A stretch of DNA of 46,822 nucleotides. It comes from Bacteroidales bacterium. Lineage in GTDB: Bacteria; Bacteroidota; Bacteroidia; Bacteroidales; UBA932. The notes beneath the pieces are model-generated. The model had not been told where the DNA came from and ran no database searches. It saw only the letters and a program-made list of their open reading frames with translations. Position 1 is the stretch's first letter. Every line of letters starts with the position of its first letter. The stretch lies in NCBI GenBank assembly GCA_016281015.1, contig JAEEHS010000051.1, positions 1 through 46,822 of the forward strand, in the 5' to 3' direction. Shown here one piece after another: positions 1 through 6,991 of this stretch. Made by a program: the position numbers and the translations under genes.

Positions 1-746
1 CACTTCCGGGAACGCGGATGTCCACCGGAGGCGCGGCCTTCACCACCACCCATCGGGTGATCGTGCGGGTTCATCACAACACCACGGTTGTGCGGACGGC
101 GGCCGAGGTGACGGCTGCGTCCGGCCTTGCCGGAAGATTCCAGATTATGGTCCGGATTGGACACGGTACCGACGGTGGCGCGGCAGGTCACCGGCACCAT
201 GCGGGTCTCACCCGAAGGGAGGCGCAGGATGGCGTACTTGCCTTCGCGGGCCGCGAGCTGGGCGAACGTACCGGCGCTGCGGGCCATGGTGGCACCCTGA
301 CCGGGACGAAGCTCGATCGCGTGGACGAGCGTACCGACGGGAATCGCAGACAGCGGGAGGCAGTTGCCGAGATCCGGCGAAGCCTGGGGACCGGACTGGA
401 CAGTCTGGCCGACCTTCAGACCGTTGGGAGCGAGGATATAGCTCTTCAGACCATCCTCATACTGGATGAGGGCGATACGGGCGCTGCGGTTCGGATCGTA
501 TTCGATCGTCAGGACGGTCGCCTTGAACTCGTCGCGGTTGCGGACGAAGTCGACAAGACGGTACATCCGCTTGTGGCCGCCGCCACGGTAACGGACCGTC
601 ATCTGGCCGGTGTTGTTACGACCGCCGGAGGACTTGATGGGCTCGAGGAGCTTCTTGTAAGGCTTCGAGGTGGTAATCTCCTCGAAGGAGCTGATTGCTT
701 TGTTACGCTGACCGGGAGTAACCGGTTTGTACTTTTTGATTGCCAT
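1..746 (-). CDS. rplB: 50S ribosomal protein L2 (partial, 3' end outside window)
   Basis: Core large-subunit protein that binds 23S rRNA and is needed for subunit association and the peptidyl-transferase region. The minus strand reads [17 protein letters not shown] at the N-terminus and then the conserved L2 stretches [23 protein letters not shown] and [10 protein letters not shown]. About 248 of the usual 274 residues are present; the C-terminal tail runs off the window edge. The start at 746 matches the usual Bacteroidota L2 N-terminus and lies 14 nt after the rplW stop. It is the fourth gene of the visible S10 operon and should be translated from the rplC-led transcript. The long forward-strand reading frame over the same bases is a shadow. 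Confidence 0.97.
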   Translation of the reverse strand, partial: MAIKKYKPVTPGQRNKAISSFEEITTSKPYKKLLEPIKSSGGRNNTGQMTVRYRGGGHKRMYRLVDFVRNRDEFKATVLTIEYDPNRSARIALIQYEDGLKSYILAPNGLKVGQTVQSGPQASPDLGNCLPLSAIPVGTLVHAIELRPGQGATMARSAGTFAQLAAREGKYAILRLPSGETRMVPVTCRATVGTVSNPDHNLESSGKAGRSRHLGRRPHNRGVVMNPHDHPMGGGEGRASGGHPRSRK

Positions 747-760
747 ACTCTAGTTCCTCC

Positions 761-1051
761 TTAAATGTTCGCGTAGAAATCAATCTTGTCTTCACCTGCA
801 AGGGCGACATAGGCCTTCTTGAAGTGATTGGTACGGCCCTTGAGCAGACCGGCCTTGGTGTAACGCTGTTTGCGCTTGCCATGATAGTTCATGGTGTTGA
901 CCTCGGCGACGGACACCCCGTACATCTGCTCGACAGCAGCCTTGATCTGAAGTTTGTTGGCCTTGCGGTCAACGATGAAACCGTAGACGTTCAGTTTTTC
1001 GCCCTGAGCCGTCATTTTCTCGGTTACGATAGGCTTAATTAAAATTCCCAT
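761..1051 (-). CDS. rplW: 50S ribosomal protein L23
   Basis: L23 sits at the exit of the peptide tunnel and is the docking site for trigger factor and SRP. The 96-residue protein starts MGILIKPIVTEKMTAQGEK, with the family's IKPIVTEK start and the central VDRKANKLQIKAAVEQMYGV segment split by the usual basic loop (HGKRKQRYTKAG). Length is normal. It lies 12 nt after rplD and 14 nt before rplB, in standard S10-operon order. Confidence 0.97.
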   Translation of the reverse strand: MGILIKPIVTEKMTAQGEKLNVYGFIVDRKANKLQIKAAVEQMYGVSVAEVNTMNYHGKRKQRYTKAGLLKGRTNHFKKAYVALAGEDKIDFYANI

Positions 1052-1063
1052 GACGTGTTCTCC

Positions 1064-1690
1064 TTATTTTACGCGTGCGGTGAGAATATCCTGGACACCG
1101 TCCACGAGAACGAGCATGTGCGCGTCCATGATGGCGTAGGTGTTGATTTCATCCACCGTGGTGACCTTCACCTGGGGAAGGTTGCGGGATGACAGAAAGA
1201 TGTTGTTGGAGTTCTCCGGAAGGACGAAGAGAATCTTGCGGTCGCCGGCCTTGATAGCCGCGAGGATCGAAAGGAATTCCTTGGTCTTGGGAGCATCCAT
1301 CGTGAAGGGTTCCACCAGAACGATCTTCTCCTCGGCAGCCTTGTAGGACAGGGCGGAGAGACGGGCGAGCTGCTTCACTTTCTTGTTGAGCTTATAGCGA
1401 TAGTCACGCGGCTTGGGGCCGAAGACATTGCCGCCGCCCACGAAGATACCGGCCTTCAGGGAGCCGTGGCGTGCACCGCCGCCGCCCTTCTGGCGTCCGA
1501 GTTTCTTGGTGGAATAGGCAACCTCGCTGCGGTCCTTGGTCTTCGCGGTACCCTGGCGCTGATTGGCCATGTACTGCATGACATCCAGATAGATCGCGTG
1601 ATCGTTCGGGGTGATGCCGAATACGTTTTCGTCGAGAACGACTTTCTTACCGGAGAGGGTTCCGTCGATTTTGTAAACACTGAGTTCCAT
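1064..1690 (-). CDS. rplD: 50S ribosomal protein L4
   Basis: L4 binds 23S rRNA early in assembly and lines the exit tunnel. In E. coli it also represses its own operon, but no such site is claimed here. The 208-residue protein has the family start ([10 protein letters not shown]), the tunnel loop rich in Gly/Arg/Lys ([19 protein letters not shown]), and the later [17 protein letters not shown] segment. Length is normal for Bacteroidota. It starts 3 nt after rplC ends, so translational coupling is likely. Confidence 0.97.
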   Translation of the reverse strand: MELSVYKIDGTLSGKKVVLDENVFGITPNDHAIYLDVMQYMANQRQGTAKTKDRSEVAYSTKKLGRQKGGGGARHGSLKAGIFVGGGNVFGPKPRDYRYKLNKKVKQLARLSALSYKAAEEKIVLVEPFTMDAPKTKEFLSILAAIKAGDRKILFVLPENSNNIFLSSRNLPQVKVTTVDEINTYAIMDAHMLVLVDGVQDILTARVK

Positions 1691-1693
1691 AGC

Positions 1694-2317
1694 TTAGTCC
1701 TCCAGAATTAAATAAGAACCCTTCGCACCGGGCACGGAGCCCTTGACGATGATCAGATTGTTCTCAGGGATGAGCTTGAGCACCTCGAGGTTGAAAACCT
1801 TGACACGCTCGGCGCCCATGTGACCCGCCATGCGCATTCCGGGGAAAACGCGGGACGGCCAGGACGATGCGCCCATGGAACCGGGATGACGGAGACGGTT
1901 GTGCTGGCCGTGGGTCTGGCCGCCGACACCGGCGAAGCCATGACGCTTCACGACACCCTGGAAACCTTTACCCTTGGACGTTCCGACCACATCGATGAAT
2001 TTGACATCGGTGAACACGTCGGCCACGGTGAGGGTGTCTCCGAGCTTGAGTTCGCCCGCAAAATCGGCCGGGAATTCGACCAGTTTCTTCTTGGGGCTCA
2101 CTCCTGCCTTTGCGAAATGCCCTTGCAGGGCCTTGCTGGTGTGCTTCTCTTTCTTTTCGTCATAGGCAAGCTGAACGGCCTCATACCCATCGGTTTCGAC
2201 GGTTCTCACCTGCGTGACAACACACGGACCAGCCTCGATGACGGTGCACGGGATATTCTTCCCGTCGGCACCGAAGACGGAAATCATTCCGACTTTCTTT
2301 CCAATTAAACCAGGCAT
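1694..2317 (-). CDS. rplC: 50S ribosomal protein L3
   Basis: L3 starts large-subunit assembly and reaches the peptidyl-transferase centre. The 207-residue protein begins [16 protein letters not shown] and carries the diagnostic central stretch [18 protein letters not shown] followed by [13 protein letters not shown] and MAGHMG. It is the first gene of the visible S10 operon. In most bacteria rpsJ (S10) lies directly upstream, but here the 142 nt upstream hold only a promoter and terminator, and the next gene is an unrelated guanylyltransferase. Confidence 0.97.
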   Translation of the reverse strand: MPGLIGKKVGMISVFGADGKNIPCTVIEAGPCVVTQVRTVETDGYEAVQLAYDEKKEKHTSKALQGHFAKAGVSPKKKLVEFPADFAGELKLGDTLTVADVFTDVKFIDVVGTSKGKGFQGVVKRHGFAGVGGQTHGQHNRLRHPGSMGASSWPSRVFPGMRMAGHMGAERVKVFNLEVLKLIPENNLIIVKGSVPGAKGSYLILED

Positions 2318-2360
2318 TGGTGTTTGTTAATTAATTGTTTATAAATACTTTAACCGTAAA

Positions 2361-2390
2361 AAATTACGGCCCGCACACTTTTGCGGACCG
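2361..2390 (-). terminator. Intrinsic terminator after the cdaA-mutS2-yraN-manC operon
   Basis: Read on the minus strand, CGGTCCGCA (2382-2390) pairs with TGCGGGCCG (2367-2375) around a 6-nt loop, with one G-T wobble, and is followed by TAATTTTTT. A second hairpin (CCGTAA/TTACGG, 2354-2369, loop of four) shares the descending arm. The first stem abuts the -7 box of the ribosomal promoter, so it fits a terminator for readthrough from upstream better than an attenuator in the ribosomal leader. Confidence 0.6.
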
Positions 2391-2422
2391 CACAGATACG
2401 ATTAATTATTCTGATTTCCAAA
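2391..2422 (-). promoter_or_regulatory. Promoter of the rplC-led ribosomal operon
   Basis: On the minus strand a TTTG box (2419-2422) is followed after 20 nt by TATCTGTG (2391-2398), one base from the Bacteroidota -7 consensus TAnnTTTG. It is the only good match between the upstream stop codon and rplC. The predicted start falls near 2385, giving a leader of about 70 nt. Confidence 0.6.
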
Positions 2423-2429
2423 TCCCTTC

Positions 2430-2460
2430 GCCACTTTTCAACAAGTTTTTCCACAGCCGC
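2430..2460. promoter_or_regulatory. DnaA-box-like pair
   Basis: The plus strand has TTTTCAACA (2437-2445) and, a few bases on, TTTTTCCACA (2447-2456). Both resemble DnaA boxes (consensus TTWTNCACA): the second fits exactly in TTTTCCACA and the first has one mismatch. They lie between the damaged manC-like gene and the ribosomal promoter. Two boxes do not make an origin; titration or regulation is possible, and chance is not excluded. Confidence 0.3.
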
Positions 2461-3233
2461 TACAGCCGGGCAATATCCATCCATCCGAAGTGCGCGGGAT
2501 AGAGCCAGGCGCGTTCGGTGCGCTCCATGACCCCGTAGTCGAGGGAGATTTTCGGGCACTCGGCATAGGCCCGCTCCAGCCAGGCCGGGTCGTCGAGTCC
2601 GGTCTGCCAGCCGCCGAAGAGTTCCGTCACTTCGGGAAGATAGCGGTCCATCTCGGCGATGATCGTGGCGGCCTTCCAAATAAAGATACCGCTGTTCCAG
2701 AAGAACTCGCCGGTCCGGACGAACACCTCCGCCAGGGCCAGGGTCGGTTTCTCGGTGAAGGTCTTGACTTTCAGGGGGCGGTCCATCAGGTAGGCGTTCT
2801 TTCCTTCCTTGACCTGGATGTAACCGAAATTCACGTCCGGGGTCTTCGGAACGATGCCGAGGGTCATCAGGACATTCTCCTTCTGGACATAGGCGAGGGC
2901 GTCGGTCACCGTGGAGACGAAGAGTTTCTCGTCGCGGATAATCTGGTCCGAAGGCGAGGCGATAATCACCGCTTCGGGATCGCGGCGCAGCAGGGTATAG
3001 GCCGCAAAGGCCATGCAGGGGGCCGTCTGCCGGGCATAGGGCTCCAGCAGGAGGTTCTCCTTGGGAATGTCCGGGAGGATGGACCGGAGGACCTCCGCAT
3101 AGGAAGACAAGGTGACGACCAGGATGTTTTCCTTCGGCAGGAAACTAAGGAAACGGTCGTAGGACATCCTGAGATAGGCGGCCGGGACGGAGGTTCCGCC
3201 CGCCATGATGACAGCATAAGAATGGGATAGCAT
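2460..3233 (-). pseudogene. Mannose-1-phosphate guanylyltransferase-like protein, signature lost
   Basis: Intact members of this family make GDP-mannose from mannose-1-phosphate and GTP. Family membership is clear from YDRF, ENILVVT, LLEPYARQTAPC, IIASPSDQII, VKTFTEKP, FFWNSGIFIWKA and FGWMDI. Two essential parts are missing. After AGG at residues 11-13 the sequence goes almost directly to YLRMSYDRF, so about 20 residues with the GxGTRLWPxSR..PKQFL pyrophosphorylase signature are gone in frame. The protein also stops at FGWMDIARL, where relatives continue for 60-100 residues. At 257 aa against about 350, it is probably a decaying gene or a non-catalytic derivative. Start 3233 follows the yraN stop by 4 nt; an ATG at 3245 would overlap yraN by 8 nt. 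Confidence 0.75.
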
Positions 3234-3237
3234 TGTG

Positions 3238-3615
3238 TTATACATAGATAGGAATCCAGGCCTGGGGAAAGTATCGGAGCGTGGCCTCGTCGCCGTCGAA
3301 GACAACGGAGATCACGTCGAAGAAAACTTCTCCGGCCATATCCAAGTGGTTAGTGTTCAAGTATTTGCGTGCAGCTGCCGAGATGCGGTGCTGCTTGGTG
3401 GGACCGACCTGGTCCTCCAGGGTCGAGACCACAGGGGCGGTACGGGTCTTGACCTCGACGAAATGGACCCCGTCCTGCGCTTCGGTGATGATGTCCACCT
3501 CCAGATGTCCCCCGCGCCAGTTCCGCTCCAGGATCCGGTGTCCGCGCGAGGCGAGGAAGTCGCAGGAGAGTTGCTCCCCGCGCTGGCCGAGTGCTTTGCG
3601 TCCCTTGTCGTCCAT
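3238..3615 (-). CDS. yraN: YraN family endonuclease-fold protein (UPF0102)
   Basis: A 125-residue protein of the YraN/UPF0102 family, which has a restriction-endonuclease-like fold and no settled role. It has the family start pattern GRKALGQRGEQLSCDFL, then HRILERNWRGG and the putative metal site LEVDIITEAQDGVHFVEVKTR (Asp, then Glu-x-Lys). The ATG at 3615 is chosen because homology begins at MDDKG and the start lies 1 nt after the mutS2 stop. The longer frame reaching to 3786 overlaps mutS2 and is not supported. Co-transcription with mutS2 suggests a nucleic-acid role, but that is inference. Confidence 0.88.
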   Translation of the reverse strand: MDDKGRKALGQRGEQLSCDFLASRGHRILERNWRGGHLEVDIITEAQDGVHFVEVKTRTAPVVSTLEDQVGPTKQHRISAAARKYLNTNHLDMAGEVFFDVISVVFDGDEATLRYFPQAWIPIYV

Positions 3616-3616
3616 C

Positions 3617-6127
3617 TTATCCGAATTTAACGACCGTGACGCCGGAGCCGCCGAGCTGGATGTGCTCATCCGAAACGGAGACCACCCCGGGAACGGTACG
3701 GGCGTATTTCTGGATTTCTTCCCGAAGGGCGCCGGTGCCCTTGCCATGGAGGATGCGGACAGAAGGGACGTCCAGCATGATGGCATCGTCGATGTAGCGC
3801 ATGACCGCTTCGATGGCTTCCGTCACCCGTGCGCCCCGCAGGTCGATTTCCGTCCGGAAATTCGCCTTGCGTTCGGCGATGCCGCTGTCATAGACCTGGC
3901 GCGGCCTCGCCGATGGCTTGGAGGCCGCCTTGAACTCATGGGAGGTGATGCGCTCCACCCGGTCCAGGGGCATTTTCGAAGTGATGTTGCCGATGATGAC
4001 GGTCACGGACTTGGTGGAGAGTTTGGCCACTTCCCCGACCATGTCGCTTCCCTTCACGCGGACTTTTTCGCCGACTTTGAGCGGGGCGCTCCGGAAAGCC
4101 GCCAGACGCTGCTTCTCGGCCTGCTCCGCGGTCATTTCCGCCGAAGCGCTCTCGCCGGAGCGGCGCTGTTTCCGCGCCTGCTCCCGCTGCTGGCGTTCAC
4201 TGACCCGCTTGAGTTGCTGGTCCAGGTAATGCTCCCGCGCCTGGCCCCGGTCGGCCAGGGCGCCGAGAAAGCCGGAGAGTTCCGCACGGGCCTCCCGGGT
4301 GGCCTCCTTCTCGGCCTGGGACTCTTTGATGGTCCGGATGGTCGCTTCGACTTCCCGGTTCGCTTTCCGGATGATATCCTCCGCCTCGCGGCGGGCTTCC
4401 GAAAGGATTTTCTCCCGGATATCCTTGATTTCCTCCAGCTCCTTCTGGTATTTGTCCGACAGGGATTCGAGGGTCTTGTCCGTCGCCCGGATCCGGCTCA
4501 GCTTCTCGTCCAGGGCCCGGCGGCTCCGGGCGATGCGCCTGAGGTTCCGCTCCATGCCCACGAACTGCGCTCCGGAGCGCTCCTCCGCGTCATGGACAAT
4601 CGGCTCGGGGAGGCCCATTTTGCGGGCTAGTTCGAAGGCGAAGGAATTGCCGGGGAGGCCCATCTCCAGGGAGAAGAGCGGTGCAATGGCCGCCCCGTCG
4701 AACTGCATGGCCCCGTTGACCACTCCGTTTTCTCCGGAAGCATAGAGTTTCAGATTGGTATAATGGGTCGTGATGACGCCATAGACGCCGCGCGTATCCA
4801 GCTCATGCAGAATGGCTTCCGCAATGGCGCCGCCGGCGGTGGGCTCCGTTCCGGAACCGAATTCGTCAATCAGCACGAGGGTCTTCGCGTCCGCGCTCGC
4901 GAGCATCTCCCGCATGTCCGAAAGGAAGGAACTGTAGGTGGAAAGGTCGTTGTCGATGGACTGGTCGTCGCCGATCGAGACCATCACCCGGTCGAAAACC
5001 GGCAGTTCCGAGGTCTCGGAAGTCGGTATCAGGAGGCCCCACTGGAACATGTACTGCAGCAGGCCCACGGTCTTCAGGCAGACCGACTTGCCGCCGGCAT
5101 TGGGGCCGGAAATCAGCAGGATGTGGTGCTCCGCTGACAGGGTGGCTGTCAGCGGGACGACGCTCCGGCCTTCCCGGCGCAGCGCCCGCTCCAGCAGCGG
5201 ATGCCGGGCCTTGCGGAGATACAGGTTCCCGTCCTCGGAAATGACGGGCATGCCTGCGATCATGTCCAGGGCGGTCTGGGCCTTGGCCATCAAGAAATCC
5301 ACCTCACCGATAAAGACGGCGGCGTCCACCAGGCCGGGCACCTGCGGCCGCACCCAGTCGGAGAATTCCTGCAGGATGCGGGCGATTTCGCGGGTCTCCG
5401 CAAAATGGAGTTCGGCGATTTCATTGCTGAGGGCCACGATTTCCGCCGGTTCGATATAAGTCGTCTTGCCGGTCGCGGATTCGTCGTAGACAAAACCCGG
5501 GAACTGGCGCTTTTTGGCGGAGAAGACTGGAATCAGCATCTTCCCGTCCCGGATGGACACGGAAGCGTCCGCGTCCGCCAGACCGTCCTGCTGGGCTTTC
5601 CGCAGGATGGCGTTCATCCGTTTGGACACGTTGATTTCCCGCTCACGCAGGCTGCGACGGATCTCATAGAGCGCATCGGAGGCCGTATCCTTGACATCCC
5701 CATGCCGGTCCAGGATGGTGTCGATCCGCTTCTGGACCTCGGGGAACGCGTCGACGGGCGAGGAAAGATGCTGCAGGTTCGGATAGATGCCGTCTTTCAG
5801 CGTGCGAAGGAAGGAGGTGACTTTCTGGACGGTCACCAGCAGGGTCCGGAGCTTCCCGAGTGAAAGCAGGTCGATGCTGCCGCGGCGGCCGAGCGGCTCC
5901 AGGAAAGGCAGGCAGTCAATGTACCCGCTGGTCGGAAAACTCTCCTCGAACATCAGGACCAGGCGCATCTCGTCCGTCAGCACGAGGCGGTGGCGGATTT
6001 CGGCGGCGTCCGTCGAAAACGCTTCCTCTTCCACCCGCATCGCGGCATAATCCGTCTGGCAGCGGACAGAAACCAGCTGCCGCACTTTGTCAAATCCCAG
6101 TTTTGCCTCCAGCGTTGTATCTGTCAT
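3617..6127 (-). CDS. mutS2: MutS2 family ATPase/endonuclease with Smr domain
   Basis: MutS2 proteins act on branched DNA and, in Bacillus, on collided ribosomes; they do not do mismatch repair. The 836-residue protein has the core/clamp region at 1-330, the Walker A loop GPNAGGKS at 341-348, Walker B LVLIDEFGSGTEP near 418-430, and a long Glu/Arg/Lys-rich coiled coil at about 540-680. It ends in an Smr domain (760-836) with EIDLRG and HGKGTGALR. Length is normal. It overlaps cdaA by 4 nt and ends 1 nt before yraN, forming a tight operon. Smr-domain cleavage of RNA or DNA is known for the family, not shown here. Confidence 0.95.
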   Translation of the reverse strand: MTDTTLEAKLGFDKVRQLVSVRCQTDYAAMRVEEEAFSTDAAEIRHRLVLTDEMRLVLMFEESFPTSGYIDCLPFLEPLGRRGSIDLLSLGKLRTLLVTVQKVTSFLRTLKDGIYPNLQHLSSPVDAFPEVQKRIDTILDRHGDVKDTASDALYEIRRSLREREINVSKRMNAILRKAQQDGLADADASVSIRDGKMLIPVFSAKKRQFPGFVYDESATGKTTYIEPAEIVALSNEIAELHFAETREIARILQEFSDWVRPQVPGLVDAAVFIGEVDFLMAKAQTALDMIAGMPVISEDGNLYLRKARHPLLERALRREGRSVVPLTATLSAEHHILLISGPNAGGKSVCLKTVGLLQYMFQWGLLIPTSETSELPVFDRVMVSIGDDQSIDNDLSTYSSFLSDMREMLASADAKTLVLIDEFGSGTEPTAGGAIAEAILHELDTRGVYGVITTHYTNLKLYASGENGVVNGAMQFDGAAIAPLFSLEMGLPGNSFAFELARKMGLPEPIVHDAEERSGAQFVGMERNLRRIARSRRALDEKLSRIRATDKTLESLSDKYQKELEEIKDIREKILSEARREAEDIIRKANREVEATIRTIKESQAEKEATREARAELSGFLGALADRGQAREHYLDQQLKRVSERQQREQARKQRRSGESASAEMTAEQAEKQRLAAFRSAPLKVGEKVRVKGSDMVGEVAKLSTKSVTVIIGNITSKMPLDRVERITSHEFKAASKPSARPRQVYDSGIAERKANFRTEIDLRGARVTEAIEAVMRYIDDAIMLDVPSVRILHGKGTGALREEIQKYARTVPGVVSVSDEHIQLGGSGVTVVKFG

Positions 6128-6936
6128 AATTTATCCTCCATGGCGGCACCGAGCAGTTCCCTGAGCTGGGACATGTCTTCCACGCTCCGGATGGCCCCGT
6201 TACGGACAAAGGAGATGATGCCGGTCTCCTCGGAGACGACGATGATGTCCGCATCGGTATCTTCACTCAGACCGATGGCCGCACGGTGCCGCATGCCGTA
6301 ATGGGCCGGAATATCCGTCCGGTTGGTCATGGGCAGCTGGCAGCGGGCCGCGACGATCCGGTTGCCGACAATGATCATGGCGCCGTCATGGAGCGGGGAA
6401 TTCTTGAAAAAGATATTCATCACCAGCCGGCGGTTGATCCCGGCATCGAAACTGTCTCCGGTCCGGATGTATTCGTCCAGGGTGGACTTGTGCTGGATGA
6501 CAATCAGGGCGCCGGTCTTTTCGGCGGACATGGCGCGGACGGCTTCGGAGAGTTCTTCCACCGAGCGGCTGCCCAGCTGCTCTTCCTTGATGCCGAAAAG
6601 GCGGTTGAACAGTTCGCCGGTTCTCCGGGCCAGGCCGGAATTGATGGCGAAACGGTTCAGCAGATGCCGGATTTCCGGCTGGAAGATGATGATGATGGCC
6701 AGGACGCCGACGTCCAGCAAGGTGTTGACCAGGACGGTCATCATCCGCATGTTCAGGGCGGAGACGACGACCTGCACGATCATCAGCATCACCAGCACCA
6801 GGACGATGTTCACAACGGTCGAGTCCCCCCGGATGCTCCGCAGCAGGAAATAAATCAGGAGGGCGACCATCAGGATGTCCAGGATGTCCGCTACGCCGAA
6901 AGACAGAAAACTGAATATGCCGACCACTCGGTGCAT
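6124..6936 (-). CDS. cdaA: Diadenylate cyclase CdaA (c-di-AMP synthase)
   Basis: Membrane enzyme that condenses two ATP to c-di-AMP, a second messenger for osmotic, potassium and cell-wall control. The 270-residue protein has three hydrophobic helices at the N-terminus (about 12-34, 41-60, 66-85) and a DAC domain with the catalytic DGA (184-186), the RHR motif (216-218, written GMRHRAAIG) and SEETG (235-239). The usual Thr before RHR is Met here. It leads the operon and overlaps mutS2 by 4 nt. Its -7 box TATCTTTG ends only 7 nt before the ATG, so the mRNA is probably leaderless or nearly so. It diverges from the aspartokinase gene. Confidence 0.94.
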   Translation of the reverse strand: MHRVVGIFSFLSFGVADILDILMVALLIYFLLRSIRGDSTVVNIVLVLVMLMIVQVVVSALNMRMMTVLVNTLLDVGVLAIIIIFQPEIRHLLNRFAINSGLARRTGELFNRLFGIKEEQLGSRSVEELSEAVRAMSAEKTGALIVIQHKSTLDEYIRTGDSFDAGINRRLVMNIFFKNSPLHDGAMIIVGNRIVAARCQLPMTNRTDIPAHYGMRHRAAIGLSEDTDADIIVVSEETGIISFVRNGAIRSVEDMSQLRELLGAAMEDKL

Positions 6937-6939
6937 GTC

Positions 6940-6972
6940 TTTGCAAAGATACAGAATAATTTTGTACCTTTG
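6940..6972 (+). promoter_or_regulatory. Promoter of the aspartokinase/homoserine dehydrogenase gene
   Basis: TTTG (6940-6943), 21 nt, then TACCTTTG (6965-6972): both boxes match the Bacteroidota consensus. The ATG follows after 19 nt. The site interleaves with the divergent cdaA promoter, so the two may compete for polymerase. Confidence 0.75.
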
Positions 6973-6975
6973 AAA
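6944..6975 (-). promoter_or_regulatory. Promoter of cdaA operon, 7 nt from the start codon
   Basis: The minus strand has TATCTTTG at 6944-6951, a full match to the Bacteroidota -7 box, with TTTC (6972-6975) 20 nt further upstream. Only 7 nt separate the box from the ATG at 6936, so transcription should start at or next to the start codon. Confidence 0.65.
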
Positions 6976-6991
6976 ACTTTAATGGAATTCT

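Noticed and set aside
18..764. Long forward open frame of 248 codons over the left edge
   Set aside because: It is antisense to rplB, whose protein is unmistakable on the minus strand; GC-rich DNA gives such shadows.
3238..3786. 182-codon version of YraN
   Set aside because: The extra 57 codons overlap mutS2 coding sequence and show no homology; the ATG 1 nt after the mutS2 stop fits.
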